A DNA stretch of 39,734 nt, from IMG/VR virus record IMGVR_UViG_3300044971_002890, positions 1-39,734 of that record; one strand, written 5' to 3'. The stretch comes from a virus. Numbering within the stretch: position 1 is the first letter of the stretch; each line of letters starts with the position of its first letter. A program made the translations under genes and the position numbers. Below the pieces are notes generated by a model that was given only the letters and a program-made list of their open reading frames with translations, was not told the origin of the DNA and did not search any database. Positions 1 to 5,703 of the stretch are shown one piece after another.

Positions 1-605
1 AAATCAGACTGAGAAGCATCTCCACAGAAACAAATTTTAGTATTTTCACCAACACGAGTAATAATTGAATCTAGTTCGTGAAAGTTTAAATTCTGAAATT
101 CATCTACAATAATAATTGAATTATCAAGAGTAGTTCCACGAAGGAATGAGGTGCTCCAAAACTTGATAGTTTCTTGTGACTTTAAGTTACCATAAAGCAT
201 TTCAAAGTCTGCATCAGAAGGCATTTGGAACATATACTTCACCATATTCTTATAAGGAATCTGGTAAATATCTGCTTTGTCCTCATGAGATCCAGGAAGA
301 AATCCAATCTCACGAGTTGCTACAAGAGAACGAACCAAATAGATTCTTTCATAAGGAGATTGTTCATCCAGAACATCTTGAAGGGCATTATAAAGAGTAA
401 TAAAGGTTTTACCAGTTCCAGCACAACCGTAAGCAACTAGATGCTTACCCTCAGTATAAGAATCAAAAAGTCTTTTTTGATTATTTGTAAGAGGTTCAAT
501 ATCAATTAAGTAATCAGAACTCAGAGGCTTTCTCCTCTTCATTTGTTTTGCGGTCAAACCAACTCCGATTGGTTGATCAGTGTTGCCTCTTTTTCTTCTT
601 GCCAT
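1..605 (-). CDS. phoH: PhoH-like P-loop ATPase, C-terminus cut by window edge
   Basis: I translated this frame from the ATG at 603-605; about 201 residues are visible and it is open at the window edge. A basic N-terminus (MARRKRG) is followed by a Walker A motif, AYGCAGTGKT (about residues 58-67), and a Walker B, IIIVDEFQN (about 164-172), then CFCGDASQSD, which is typical of PhoH. PhoH is a cytosolic ATPase of the superfamily 1 helicase fold, found in most cyanomyoviruses; its role in infection is not settled. It is the last visible gene of the thyX group: its ATG lies one base after the stop of the small gene at 607, so it is probably cotranscribed. Confidence in the family is high; nothing here shows phosphate control. 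Confidence 0.95.
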   Translation of the reverse strand, partial: MARRKRGNTDQPIGVGLTAKQMKRRKPLSSDYLIDIEPLTNNQKRLFDSYTEGKHLVAYGCAGTGKTFITLYNALQDVLDEQSPYERIYLVRSLVATREIGFLPGSHEDKADIYQIPYKNMVKYMFQMPSDADFEMLYGNLKSQETIKFWSTSFLRGTTLDNSIIIVDEFQNLNFHELDSIITRVGENTKICFCGDASQSD

Positions 606-606
606 A

Positions 607-855
607 TTAGATCTTTTTTACTTTTGAACCAGGTGCTTTTGATGCTTTATGTAAAATGTCATTCCAACCAGGATTTCTTGCAACGAGTTTATCCTTCCAT
701 TCACCAACTTCTCCTGCACTAGGGCAAGTTGATGGGTCGGACCAATCACGAGTCCAGTCTGGATTATCATTTTTCCACTGGTCCCAGTCGTGGATACTCA
801 TTTCCACTTCTTTCTGTTCACCAGTTTTTGTATTCACTACGGGGTACGTTGGCAT
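607..855 (-). CDS. small FmdB-like cyanophage protein (82 aa)
   Basis: An 82-residue protein beginning MPTYPVVNTKTGEQ, then a Trp-rich middle (DWDQWKNDNPDWTRDW) and a basic end (SKVKKI). The MPTY start with an early beta hairpin resembles cyanophage proteins annotated as FmdB-like. The zinc-ribbon cysteine pairs of true FmdB are absent; only one Cys is present. It sits between thyX and phoH with a one-base gap to phoH, so it belongs to that transcription unit. The function is unknown and the FmdB link is a resemblance of the N-terminus only. Confidence 0.75.
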   Translation of the reverse strand: MPTYPVVNTKTGEQKEVEMSIHDWDQWKNDNPDWTRDWSDPSTCPSAGEVGEWKDKLVARNPGWNDILHKASKAPGSKVKKI

Positions 856-879
856 TGTTATAATTTCAAGATATTTTAT

Positions 880-1515
880 TTAGATCCATTCAAGAGCTTC
901 TGCAACTGTTGGGAATTGTTCGGAAAACACATTCTTACATTCCAGAGCAATGTCCATATGTTCTTTCTGAGTTCCGTTTGCAGAACGAAGATTGATATAA
1001 TGTATCCATGACCTGCAAGAACCGGTCATATAGATACGTGTGGGCGTTGCTAAGGGCAATACAAACCTTGCACACTCCTTTGCCACTCCGTGAGAGAGAA
1101 GTTCCTTGTAGAGGCGCATACCTTCCGCAAAATGCTCTTGAATTTTGCTTTGAAGTGTTAGTTTTTCATAATCTCCAATATCATCAATCGAATTTTGTCG
1201 ATTCTTTGTATCCTGACGACGAAGATCTGGAACTGGAATGTAATCTGCTAGAAGAGATGAATCTGCATAGCGTTGCGAAAATTCCTGATATGTAAATGAT
1301 CTATGACGCAAAATTTGAGCTGCTATACCACGATTTGTTTCAATTTCCAGCGTCATAAATGCCTGCTCAAAAACAGACCAATGATTATGCTTAATACAAT
1401 AACGCAGTAACCCTGCATAGTTCTCATTGTCTTGGTTACTAGGATTAGAGACCCTAGCAACATATGCCATTGTTTGCTCAGCATCGGGTGTTACACTAAT
1501 TAGTTTTACGCTCAT
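880..1515 (-). CDS. thyX: flavin-dependent thymidylate synthase ThyX
   Basis: 211 aa, a normal ThyX length. ThyX converts dUMP to dTMP using FAD, NADPH and methylene-tetrahydrofolate, supplying thymidine for phage DNA synthesis. The signature is visible as RHRSFTYQEFSQRY (about residues 70-83), matching the RHRxxSxxxxSxR-type ThyX motif with Thr in place of the first Ser. The C-terminal half contains CRSWIHYINLR, the usual ThyX substrate-site segment. The start ATG overlaps the stop of the 65-aa gene upstream by 4 nt (ATGA), so translation is coupled. Cyanomyoviruses commonly carry thyX in place of T4 td. Confidence 0.97.
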   Translation of the reverse strand: MSVKLISVTPDAEQTMAYVARVSNPSNQDNENYAGLLRYCIKHNHWSVFEQAFMTLEIETNRGIAAQILRHRSFTYQEFSQRYADSSLLADYIPVPDLRRQDTKNRQNSIDDIGDYEKLTLQSKIQEHFAEGMRLYKELLSHGVAKECARFVLPLATPTRIYMTGSCRSWIHYINLRSANGTQKEHMDIALECKNVFSEQFPTVAEALEWI

Positions 1516-1709
1516 TTACCAAATCCTTTTGAAGTTTTCTTTTCTAATTCTGCGATCTCTTCTTTAACTACTCGCAGTTGTGATTTCATCTCTATGATTT
1601 TTTCTGCTGTATAGAGATGCTCTTGTTTTACAAGTCTTTCAAGTAACTTAACAAGTTTTTTTGCTCTATTAATCCGGGTATCCATCATCGTCTTCAAAGA
1701 TTTCGTCAT
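1512..1709 (-). CDS. small coiled-coil protein, unknown function
   Basis: 65 aa from the ATG at 1709, or 58/57 aa if the downstream ATGs at 1688 or 1685 are used. The later starts have GAAG a few bases upstream and reduce the overlap with the 57-aa gene before it, so I find them at least as likely. The chain is Lys/Glu-rich and predicted helical, with heptad-like spacing (KLVKLLERLVKQ, then VVKEEIAELEKK), which suggests a short coiled coil. It ends in ATGA overlapping thyX. I do not recognise the family. Confidence 0.7.
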   Translation of the reverse strand: MTKSLKTMMDTRINRAKKLVKLLERLVKQEHLYTAEKIIEMKSQLRVVKEEIAELEKKTSKGFGK

Positions 1710-1842
1710 AATCGTGGTGTAATCCTTTTTTTACTTCATCATAGTTAAGATAACTCTGTGTATCAGAGTAAATTTCTGCTTTCAGAGAATCTACCAAAAG
1801 TTCCAGATTACGGACGATGAGTTTTAGTTTGTCTTTGTCCAT
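1669..1842 (-). CDS. 57-aa acidic small protein, first gene of the thyX-phoH group
   Basis: A short ORF read directly from the sequence: ATG at 1840-1842, stop TAA at 1669-1671. It begins MDKDKLKLIVRNLELLVDSL, an amphipathic helix, and ends in a strongly acidic tail (DYDEIFEDDDGYPD). It lies directly behind a TTGATC-17-TAAAAT promoter (1864-1892), leaving a leader of about 15 nt with GAGAG as a possible ribosome site. Its end overlaps the 65-aa gene. Function unknown. That it is coding is an inference from placement and codon make-up. Confidence 0.65.
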   Translation of the reverse strand: MDKDKLKLIVRNLELLVDSLKAEIYSDTQSYLNYDEVKKGLHHDYDEIFEDDDGYPD

Positions 1843-1863
1843 AAGATATTGTTCTCTCGATCT

Positions 1864-1892
1864 ATTTTAACATAAAAAAAGGAGGGGATCAA
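1864..1892 (-). promoter_or_regulatory. sigma70-type promoter for the thyX-phoH group
   Basis: On the minus strand TTGATC (1887-1892) is followed after exactly 17 bp by TAAAAT (1864-1869), with an extended -10 TG at 1871-1872. Predicted start of transcription is near 1857, just ahead of the ATG at 1842. The -35 hexamer is also the loop of the upstream terminator. Confidence 0.6.
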
Positions 1893-1901
1893 CCCTCCTT
1901 T
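1874..1901 (-). terminator. rho-independent terminator of the small-gene operon
   Basis: GGAGGG and CCCTCC flank a six-base loop (1881-1898), the stem is extended by A-T pairs, and seven T follow on the minus strand (1874-1880). It ends the unit made of the 51-aa, DUF4278 and 33-aa genes. Confidence 0.85.
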
Positions 1902-1904
1902 ACT

Positions 1905-2006
1905 TCAAGCAACTTGTGGTTGCATTGCCATATTAATTTGAGCCGCTTTTAGAAGTTTTTCCTTCTTTGCTTTTGTTTTAAGATAACGCACAAAATAAGT
2001 ATTCAT
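1905..2006 (-). CDS. 33-aa basic small protein
   Basis: ATG at 2004-2006, stop TGA at 1905-1907. The product begins MNTYFVRYLKTKAKKEKLL and ends MAMQPQVA: one basic amphipathic helix. AAAGGAGG lies 8-9 bases before the ATG, a strong ribosome site, and the ATG shares one base with the TGA of the DUF4278 gene (TGATG), so it is translationally coupled. The terminator follows 4 bases after the stop. I do not know the function. Confidence 0.7.
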   Translation of the reverse strand: MNTYFVRYLKTKAKKEKLLKAAQINMAMQPQVA

Positions 2007-2143
2007 CACTTATGCCCCTCCTTTACAAACTTAACACCACGATAGGTTTCGTTGTATTGTTGGGGTTGCTGCATCATCTGCTGTTGATACTCCAAACGCT
2101 TTTGCGTATCGTATTCAACGCCGCGATATACTACTTTAGACAT
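2006..2143 (-). CDS. DUF4278-type small protein (45 aa)
   Basis: ATG at 2141-2143 with AAGGAG 8-9 bases upstream; stop TGA at 2006-2008. The product starts MSKVVYRGVEYDT, has a Gln/Met-rich linker and ends YRGVKFVKEGHK. Two copies of YRGV, one at each end, are the hallmark of the DUF4278 family found in cyanobacteria and their phages. The function of that family is unknown. It is the middle gene of a three-gene mini-operon. Confidence 0.85.
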   Translation of the reverse strand: MSKVVYRGVEYDTQKRLEYQQQMMQQPQQYNETYRGVKFVKEGHK

Positions 2144-2183
2144 TAGGTTTTCTCCTTAGGTTTTTAAATTAAAGAGCGTTCCT

Positions 2184-2339
2184 TCAGTCGGCTTTTGCGT
2201 CTATGAAACAACCTTTTTTTGTAACTTGCTTTACTTCCCAAACAATATCATTTTTTTGCTGGGCATCTAATCTTGGATGAGTAGTTACTCTTCCAATGAT
2301 AAAATTAGCTTGAAGGCAAGTTAAAAAAAATGCTTCCAT
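2184..2339 (-). CDS. 51-aa small protein, first gene of mini-operon
   Basis: ATG at 2337-2339, stop TGA at 2184-2186. The product (MEAFFLTCLQANFIIGRV...) ends VKQVTKKGCFIDAKAD; small proteins of this build, ending in a VxKKGC-like segment, occur in cyanomyoviruses. The leader has no good ribosome site and instead carries two hairpins (2344-2357 and 2366-2407) downstream of a strong promoter. Function unknown. Confidence 0.65.
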   Translation of the reverse strand: MEAFFLTCLQANFIIGRVTTHPRLDAQQKNDIVWEVKQVTKKGCFIDAKAD

Positions 2340-2343
2340 AGAT

Positions 2344-2357
2344 GAACGGCTTCGTTC
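2344..2357 (-). promoter_or_regulatory. small hairpin abutting the start codon of the 51-aa gene
   Basis: GAACG-AAGC-CGTTC on the minus strand, ending 4 bases before the ATG at 2339. The only purine-rich stretch that could serve as a ribosome site (GGAACGAAG) lies inside it, so it may limit initiation (inference). Confidence 0.45.
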
Positions 2358-2365
2358 CGAGTCGG

Positions 2366-2407
2366 CTTACTTCCGTTCGCTATTCGCAAATAGCGAATGA
2401 ACGTAAG
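2366..2407 (-). promoter_or_regulatory. long 5'-leader stem-loop
   Basis: A 19-bp stem closes on a four-base loop: the inner nine pairs TTCGCTATT/AATAGCGAA are perfect, and the outer part has one G-T and two mismatches. The predicted transcription start (about 2404) falls at its outer edge, so the transcript would begin with this structure. It may protect the 5' end or regulate the 51-aa gene (inference). Confidence 0.6.
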
Positions 2408-2410
2408 GTC

Positions 2411-2439
2411 ATTATAGACCTATTGAAAGTATATAGCAA
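2411..2439 (-). promoter_or_regulatory. sigma70-type promoter of the mini-operon
   Basis: TTGCTA (2434-2439), 17-bp spacer, perfect TATAAT (2411-2416) on the minus strand. It has the form of a host-type early promoter; the region 2340-2523 otherwise holds only hairpins and the upstream terminator. Confidence 0.75.
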
Positions 2440-2485
2440 GTTTACACTGTATAATGCGATACAGTTTTATAAAATCTTATGGGGT

Positions 2486-2513
2486 AAAAAAATTGCCGGG
2501 ATTTTTTCCCAGC
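2486..2513 (-). terminator. rho-independent terminator after the 117-aa gene
   Basis: GCTGGGA/TCCCGGC stem (one mismatch) around an A-rich loop, followed by seven T on the minus strand, starting 11 bases past the stop at 2524. It closes the unit coming from the glutaredoxin side. Confidence 0.8.
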
Positions 2514-2523
2514 ATTTTTGAAA

Positions 2524-2877
2524 TCACTTTCTCTTTTTCTTTTCGGGTGATTTATATCCCCAGAGTTTTGGATTGATTCTACCATATCCAAAGTCAATAC
2601 TCTTCAAGTTCTCACGAAACTTATCCCAGTACATATCAAAAAGTTTAATTTTAGAACCTCGTGTAAGGTCAAAACAGATTTTATCTTCTACAAGATACTT
2701 AATAATGTATGCATCATTAGGTGCTTCTTTTGTACATACATCAGAATATGAACCATTTTCAATCATAATTTCGCAACCGTAACGTGACTTACAAGTTTCT
2801 TTTTCTGCTGATGTCCAATGATCCATGTGCTTTTCCTGTACTTTATCAATAACTTGATTCACGAACGTCCTCCCCAA
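2524..2877 (-). CDS. conserved cyanophage protein of unknown function (117 aa)
   Basis: 117 aa, with four cysteines (TCKSRYGCE, DVCTKE, ICFDL), aromatic-rich C-terminal half (DMYWDKF, DFGYGRI, KLWGY) and a very basic tail (SPEKKKRK). No signal peptide or membrane segment. It overlaps the end of the DUF6433-like gene by 19 nt, which argues for coupled translation, and a terminator follows directly. I do not recognise a domain; a nucleic-acid role would fit the basic tail but is only a guess. Confidence 0.7.
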   Translation of the reverse strand: MGRTFVNQVIDKVQEKHMDHWTSAEKETCKSRYGCEIMIENGSYSDVCTKEAPNDAYIIKYLVEDKICFDLTRGSKIKLFDMYWDKFRENLKSIDFGYGRINPKLWGYKSPEKKKRK

Positions 2878-3491
2878 ATAATATCGGGGTATGCTTGTGA
2901 AGCAATTTCTTTTGTAATCTTGTATTTTGATTCCAGATTTTTATCTTTTACTAGACAAATAATCTCTGCTTCTAGTGGATGTAGACCTTGAAGCAAGTTG
3001 ATAAACATCGTTTCTCTACGAAGAGAACTCAGTCCATCGTTTCCACCTTTGATAAAGTTATAAAACTTTTGATATTCCTTACGAATAGAAGAACGTCCTT
3101 GATCTTGTGATCCAAGTGAATTAGAACCAAGTTCTTCCATTTTTTCAACTGCATCAGCAATCTTTTCACTCAAAGTTCCTTTGAATGAATCCATCTCATT
3201 TACAGCAGAGTATGGAACATCTCCAGGAGGAAGTGCTGATGTGATAGTCTCATCAAAATTCCAAATGAACAATGCTTTAAGAGCAGGATGAGAGTACTTT
3301 TGAAGAACCTCTACCTTCTTAGCATTAGATCTTTGCTTTGAAGCAGCATTAAAGATCTCAAAGATAAAAGGATTTGCAGGAAGTTCAGGAATCGCTTCTG
3401 CAATTACTTTTGCCTTTGGTGCTGCTGGTTTCTTTGTTGCGGTAGTTTTTGTTTTAGTCGTCGCTGCTGTCGTCTTCTTCGTCGTAGTCAT
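2859..3491 (-). CDS. DUF6433-like cyanophage protein
   Basis: I place the start at the ATG at 3489-3491 (MTTTKKTTAATTK...), giving 210 aa. The longer reading frame to 3515 would need a TTG start and overlaps the membrane-protein gene more; GAGAA lies 7 bases before the chosen ATG. A Thr/Lys/Ala-rich low-complexity leader (about 1-35) precedes a helical domain with PFIFEIFNAASKQRS and LQKYSHPALKALFIWNFD. This is typical of a T4-like phage family usually listed as DUF6433; its role is unknown. It sits downstream of the glutaredoxin and membrane-protein genes in one unit. Confidence 0.75.
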   Translation of the reverse strand: MTTTKKTTAATTKTKTTATKKPAAPKAKVIAEAIPELPANPFIFEIFNAASKQRSNAKKVEVLQKYSHPALKALFIWNFDETITSALPPGDVPYSAVNEMDSFKGTLSEKIADAVEKMEELGSNSLGSQDQGRSSIRKEYQKFYNFIKGGNDGLSSLRRETMFINLLQGLHPLEAEIICLVKDKNLESKYKITKEIASQAYPDIIWGGRS

Positions 3492-3684
3492 GATAGTTCT
3501 CAAAATTAAATGCAATTACTTCGTCAGGTATCAGGTTTCCCTGATGGTCAAACATCTCAGGATGTGGTCTTGGAATTTCCCGATAGTTCATCATATATTC
3601 TCTTGCCACCCAACCTGTTACAAGTCCCACTATAAGAAACAATATGGTTAGAAATGAACCGAATACTAAGCTAACTGCTAACAT
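3454..3684 (-). CDS. small single-pass membrane protein (76 aa)
   Basis: An N-terminal hydrophobic segment (about residues 5-26, SLVFGSFLTILFLIVGLVTG) is followed by WVAREYMMNYREIPRPHPEMFDHQG and an acidic end (DYDEEDDSSDD). The layout suggests one membrane helix with a soluble C-terminal tail containing the conserved-looking HPEMFDxxGNLIPDE segment. Cyanomyoviruses often carry such a protein near glutaredoxin. Both ends overlap neighbouring genes. Function unknown. Confidence 0.75.
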   Translation of the reverse strand: MLAVSLVFGSFLTILFLIVGLVTGWVAREYMMNYREIPRPHPEMFDHQGNLIPDEVIAFNFENYHDYDEEDDSSDD

Positions 3685-3946
3685 TTCTTTTTCTCCGGGA
3701 AACTACTTTTTTCTTCCTTGACTTTAAGGAAAATTCAAAATAGATAGTTACTTCCCGATTCAGAAAGCAAACTATCTTCTCAAAGATAATGTGGAATGGT
3801 TGAGTCTGCTTTCTTTTCCCTCCATTAAGAATAAGTTCAATGCCACGGTTAAAGTGGTCTTCTGGTTTATTTATGTTTGTGTCAGACGATTTTCTGTTCT
3901 TTGAGGAATTTGATTGTTTCGACTGATCCTCCGATTTTTTTGTCAT
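3671..3946 (-). CDS. hypothetical basic protein, start uncertain
   Basis: The only in-frame ATG is at 3946, giving 91 aa and a 65-nt out-of-frame overlap with the glutaredoxin gene. The first 27 or so residues are Ser/Lys/Asn-rich and may be non-coding shadow. The part after the glutaredoxin stop (NKPEDHFNRGIELILNGG...) reads more like a real protein, ending in a very basic tail (KSRKKKVVSRRKRNVSS). A late-promoter-like ATAAATA (3868-3874) lies inside. AGGT lies ahead of the ATG. Coding status is plausible but the N-terminus is not settled. Confidence 0.45.
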   Translation of the reverse strand: MTKKSEDQSKQSNSSKNRKSSDTNINKPEDHFNRGIELILNGGKRKQTQPFHIIFEKIVCFLNREVTIYFEFSLKSRKKKVVSRRKRNVSS

Positions 3947-4118
3947 TACAAATTACCTGTGGAAATGTTGATCCTTCCCCAAACTCTGCATAGAACTCTT
4001 CTCTTGTAAAGTCCTGATTAAGAGTATAAATCACATACTTCTGTTCTGTCAAGTCAAGCACATTCTTGACCTTATCACAGTATGGACAACCTGTTTTTGA
4101 ATAAACTGTAAAATTCAT
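3882..4118 (-). CDS. glutaredoxin
   Basis: 78 aa, the usual length of a class I glutaredoxin. The active site CPYC is at residues 11-14, the cis-proline in STFPQV near 55, and the glutathione-site GG in KKIGGS near 62-65. Glutaredoxins use glutathione to reduce ribonucleotide reductase and other disulfides in the cytosol, and T4-like phages commonly carry one to support deoxynucleotide synthesis. An extended -10 promoter (4150-4158) precedes it. Confidence 0.95.
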   Translation of the reverse strand: MNFTVYSKTGCPYCDKVKNVLDLTEQKYVIYTLNQDFTREEFYAEFGEGSTFPQVICNDKKIGGSVETIKFLKEQKIV

Positions 4119-4149
4119 ATAGTTTCGTAAATGTTTTTATTTTATGTAT

Positions 4150-4158
4150 ATTATAACA
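4150..4158 (-). promoter_or_regulatory. extended -10 promoter before glutaredoxin
   Basis: TGTTATAAT on the minus strand (TATAAT at 4150-4155, TG at 4157-4158), about 32 bases ahead of the ATG at 4118. No clear -35. The rest of the 4119-4214 gap holds a short inverted repeat CTACG...CGTAG and no convincing gene. Confidence 0.5.
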
Positions 4159-4214
4159 GATTATTGTGGTTTTCTTTTGCTCCTACGAAATCTGCGTAGA
4201 TAAATGATAACCAT

Positions 4215-4508
4215 TTATTGATCAATCAATGATCTCAGATAATCTTCTGACATGCTATCTGGCTTTACATTTTCAATACTAAAATTATCTCCATCAACAA
4301 TTACAATAGTTGGTCCCTGTGTGATATTATATTTTAACGCTTGTTCAGAAAATGCAGATTCTTGTGTACTTTTGACTTCTTTGCTAGAATCTACACATAT
4401 GTCAACTATTTCAAAATAATTTTTCCAATTTTCAATCTGTTTTAAATTATTCAAAACATGTTTACAAGGTTCACATCCTTGATCTAAATATGTAAATATT
4501 TTAATCAT
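4215..4508 (-). CDS. thioredoxin-fold protein with CEPC active site
   Basis: 97 aa. MIKIFTYLDQGCEPCKHVL puts a CxxC pair (Cys12, Cys15) after the first strand, as in thioredoxins. ITQGPTIVIVDG supplies the expected cis-Pro (Pro66) before strand 4. The CEPC site is unlike both the CGPC of thioredoxin and the CPYC of the neighbouring glutaredoxin, so substrate is unknown. It may reduce or isomerise disulfides in the cytosol. It starts at the divergent promoter region shared with the plus-strand oxygenase. Confidence 0.8.
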   Translation of the reverse strand: MIKIFTYLDQGCEPCKHVLNNLKQIENWKNYFEIVDICVDSSKEVKSTQESAFSEQALKYNITQGPTIVIVDGDNFSIENVKPDSMSEDYLRSLIDQ

Positions 4509-4510
4509 AT

Positions 4511-4541
4511 TTGACTTTTAGTTGATATAATATATATTATA
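4511..4541. promoter_or_regulatory. divergent promoter region with 16-bp palindrome
   Basis: TATAATATATATTATA (4526-4541) is a perfect palindrome giving a -10 on each strand. Plus strand: TTGACT (4511-4516), 18 bp, TATTAT (4535-4540), toward the oxygenase at 4557. Minus strand: TATAAT (4536-4541) with TTGTTC 17 bp upstream (4559-4564). It is the only divergent intergene in the window; the minus-strand promoter lies rather far upstream of later genes and could serve the thioredoxin-like gene. Confidence 0.5.
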
Positions 4542-4556
4542 CTTGCTTAAAATACC

Positions 4557-5198
4557 ATGAACAATTCTGAAAATAGAATATCCGAAGAAATTTATCCACT
4601 CTTCCCATCCACAGTTTTGAAGTTGATTATAAATGAAGATTTCTCAGCATTTGAAAATGGTGTAAAAAATCTTGATTTTCAATCAATAAGTTCCAGTGGA
4701 TCCTATGGACAAGAAATATCAATAGACAGGTATATTTTAAATAAATTTCCAAGGGAAAAAGAAATATTTTTAGAAGTTTTTAATCATTACTATAAAAATA
4801 ACGTAATGAAAGCATATGAAGATAAATTTGAAATTACAACTTCTTGGGCAACTAGAACTATAAGAGGTTCCTATGGACAATTTCATCAACATTCAAACTC
4901 TATGTATAGTGGAGTTTTCTATTTTGAAGATGCCAATACTCCAATAGAATTTGAAAGTTACAATCTTGCTCCAAGACAACTTTCATTAACTGAACCAAAA
5001 GAGTGGAATATATGGAATTCTAAAACATGGGATTTTCTACCTAAAAAGAATCAACTTCTTATTTTCCCAAGTTATTTGTATCATAAAATAGATAGAAATT
5101 ATAAGGACCCCGAAAGAGTGTCAGTTGCTTTTAATCTTTTTCCGACAGGAAAAATCGGAAACATGGATTCAACAGTTAATCTTCAAATACAAAGTTAA
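4557..5198 (+). CDS. 2OG-Fe(II) oxygenase-like protein; only plus-strand gene
   Basis: 213 aa of the 2OG-FeII_Oxy_5 type. The core reads HQHSNSMYSGVFYF (His110, His112), then LLIFPSYLYHKIDRN (His176) and RVSVAFNLF (Arg187), the expected order of metal ligands and the 2-oxoglutarate-binding Arg. The HxH in place of HxD/E at the first ligand pair is usual for this subfamily; whether it is catalytically competent is unknown. It is AT-rich, points against all its neighbours, and its 3' end overlaps the convergent oxygenase at 5176 by 23 nt. It looks like a separately acquired gene. Substrate unknown; the neighbouring adhesin at 5700 is a candidate. Confidence 0.85.
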   Translation: MNNSENRISEEIYPLFPSTVLKLIINEDFSAFENGVKNLDFQSISSSGSYGQEISIDRYILNKFPREKEIFLEVFNHYYKNNVMKAYEDKFEITTSWATRTIRGSYGQFHQHSNSMYSGVFYFEDANTPIEFESYNLAPRQLSLTEPKEWNIWNSKTWDFLPKKNQLLIFPSYLYHKIDRNYKDPERVSVAFNLFPTGKIGNMDSTVNLQIQS

Positions 5199-5691
5199 TT
5201 ACAGTTCTTCTATCATATTTTCTTGGCACATTTCCTGTGTGTAACATAGTTGCAGGAAATCTGATCAATTTACCTTTTTTTGGTTCTACTTTAATTTTTT
5301 TCCAACCATCATAAAGGATGGTATGTCCATCAGAATCATCAACATAATAAATGTAAACAACTCCTTCTCCTCCACTTAGATCTCTGTGGGGGGGAAGGAT
5401 TTTTCTATTTGAATGTGCAATATTAAGATTTGCTTTAATTCTATTCAGTTTATGTGTATGAAATTCTGGAATTTTATATGAAAAAATTTCGTGAATAATA
5501 GAATAATGGTCAGAACAAACAGTATCATTCTGATATATTCTATGAGTAAATTGAGATCTGTTTATTTTATTGTCAGATATTGTAGTTGGATTGTAATACC
5601 ATTGAAAAGTATCTGATGTAAATATGTCCTTTAACAATTCACGATCAGCAATAGAAACGGACTCTGATCCGGTATAAATTTCAGTAATCAT
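5176..5691 (-). CDS. 2OG-Fe(II) oxygenase-like protein
   Basis: 171 aa. ILPPHRDLSGGEGVVYIYYV supplies HxD (His102, Asp104) at the start of the double-stranded beta helix; LIRFPATMLHTGN supplies the distal His (151) and RRTVINFVF the 2-oxoglutarate-binding Arg (161/162). All key residues are present, so it is probably active. It begins 8 bases after the stop of the glycine-rich adhesin (5700) and is likely on the same transcript; the junction carries TTAAATATAAAA, also found at the 19373/18771 junction. Substrate unknown. Confidence 0.88.
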   Translation of the reverse strand: MITEIYTGSESVSIADRELLKDIFTSDTFQWYYNPTTISDNKINRSQFTHRIYQNDTVCSDHYSIIHEIFSYKIPEFHTHKLNRIKANLNIAHSNRKILPPHRDLSGGEGVVYIYYVDDSDGHTILYDGWKKIKVEPKKGKLIRFPATMLHTGNVPRKYDRRTVINFVFED

Positions 5692-5703
5692 TTTTATATT
5701 TAA
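5692..5703 (-). repeat. adhesin-oxygenase junction 12-mer (copy 1)
   Basis: TTAAATATAAAA on the minus strand, with the adhesin's TAA stop as its second to fourth bases. The identical 12-mer, stop in the same place, is at 19366-19377. It may be a variant late promoter or a recombination seam. Confidence 0.5.

Noticed and set aside
4163-4216. 17-codon ORF (MVIIYLRRFRRSKRKPQ) on the minus strand between the thioredoxin-like and glutaredoxin genes
   Set aside because: Very short, no ribosome site of its own beyond the upstream stop, and no recognised family; could be real but I cannot support it.
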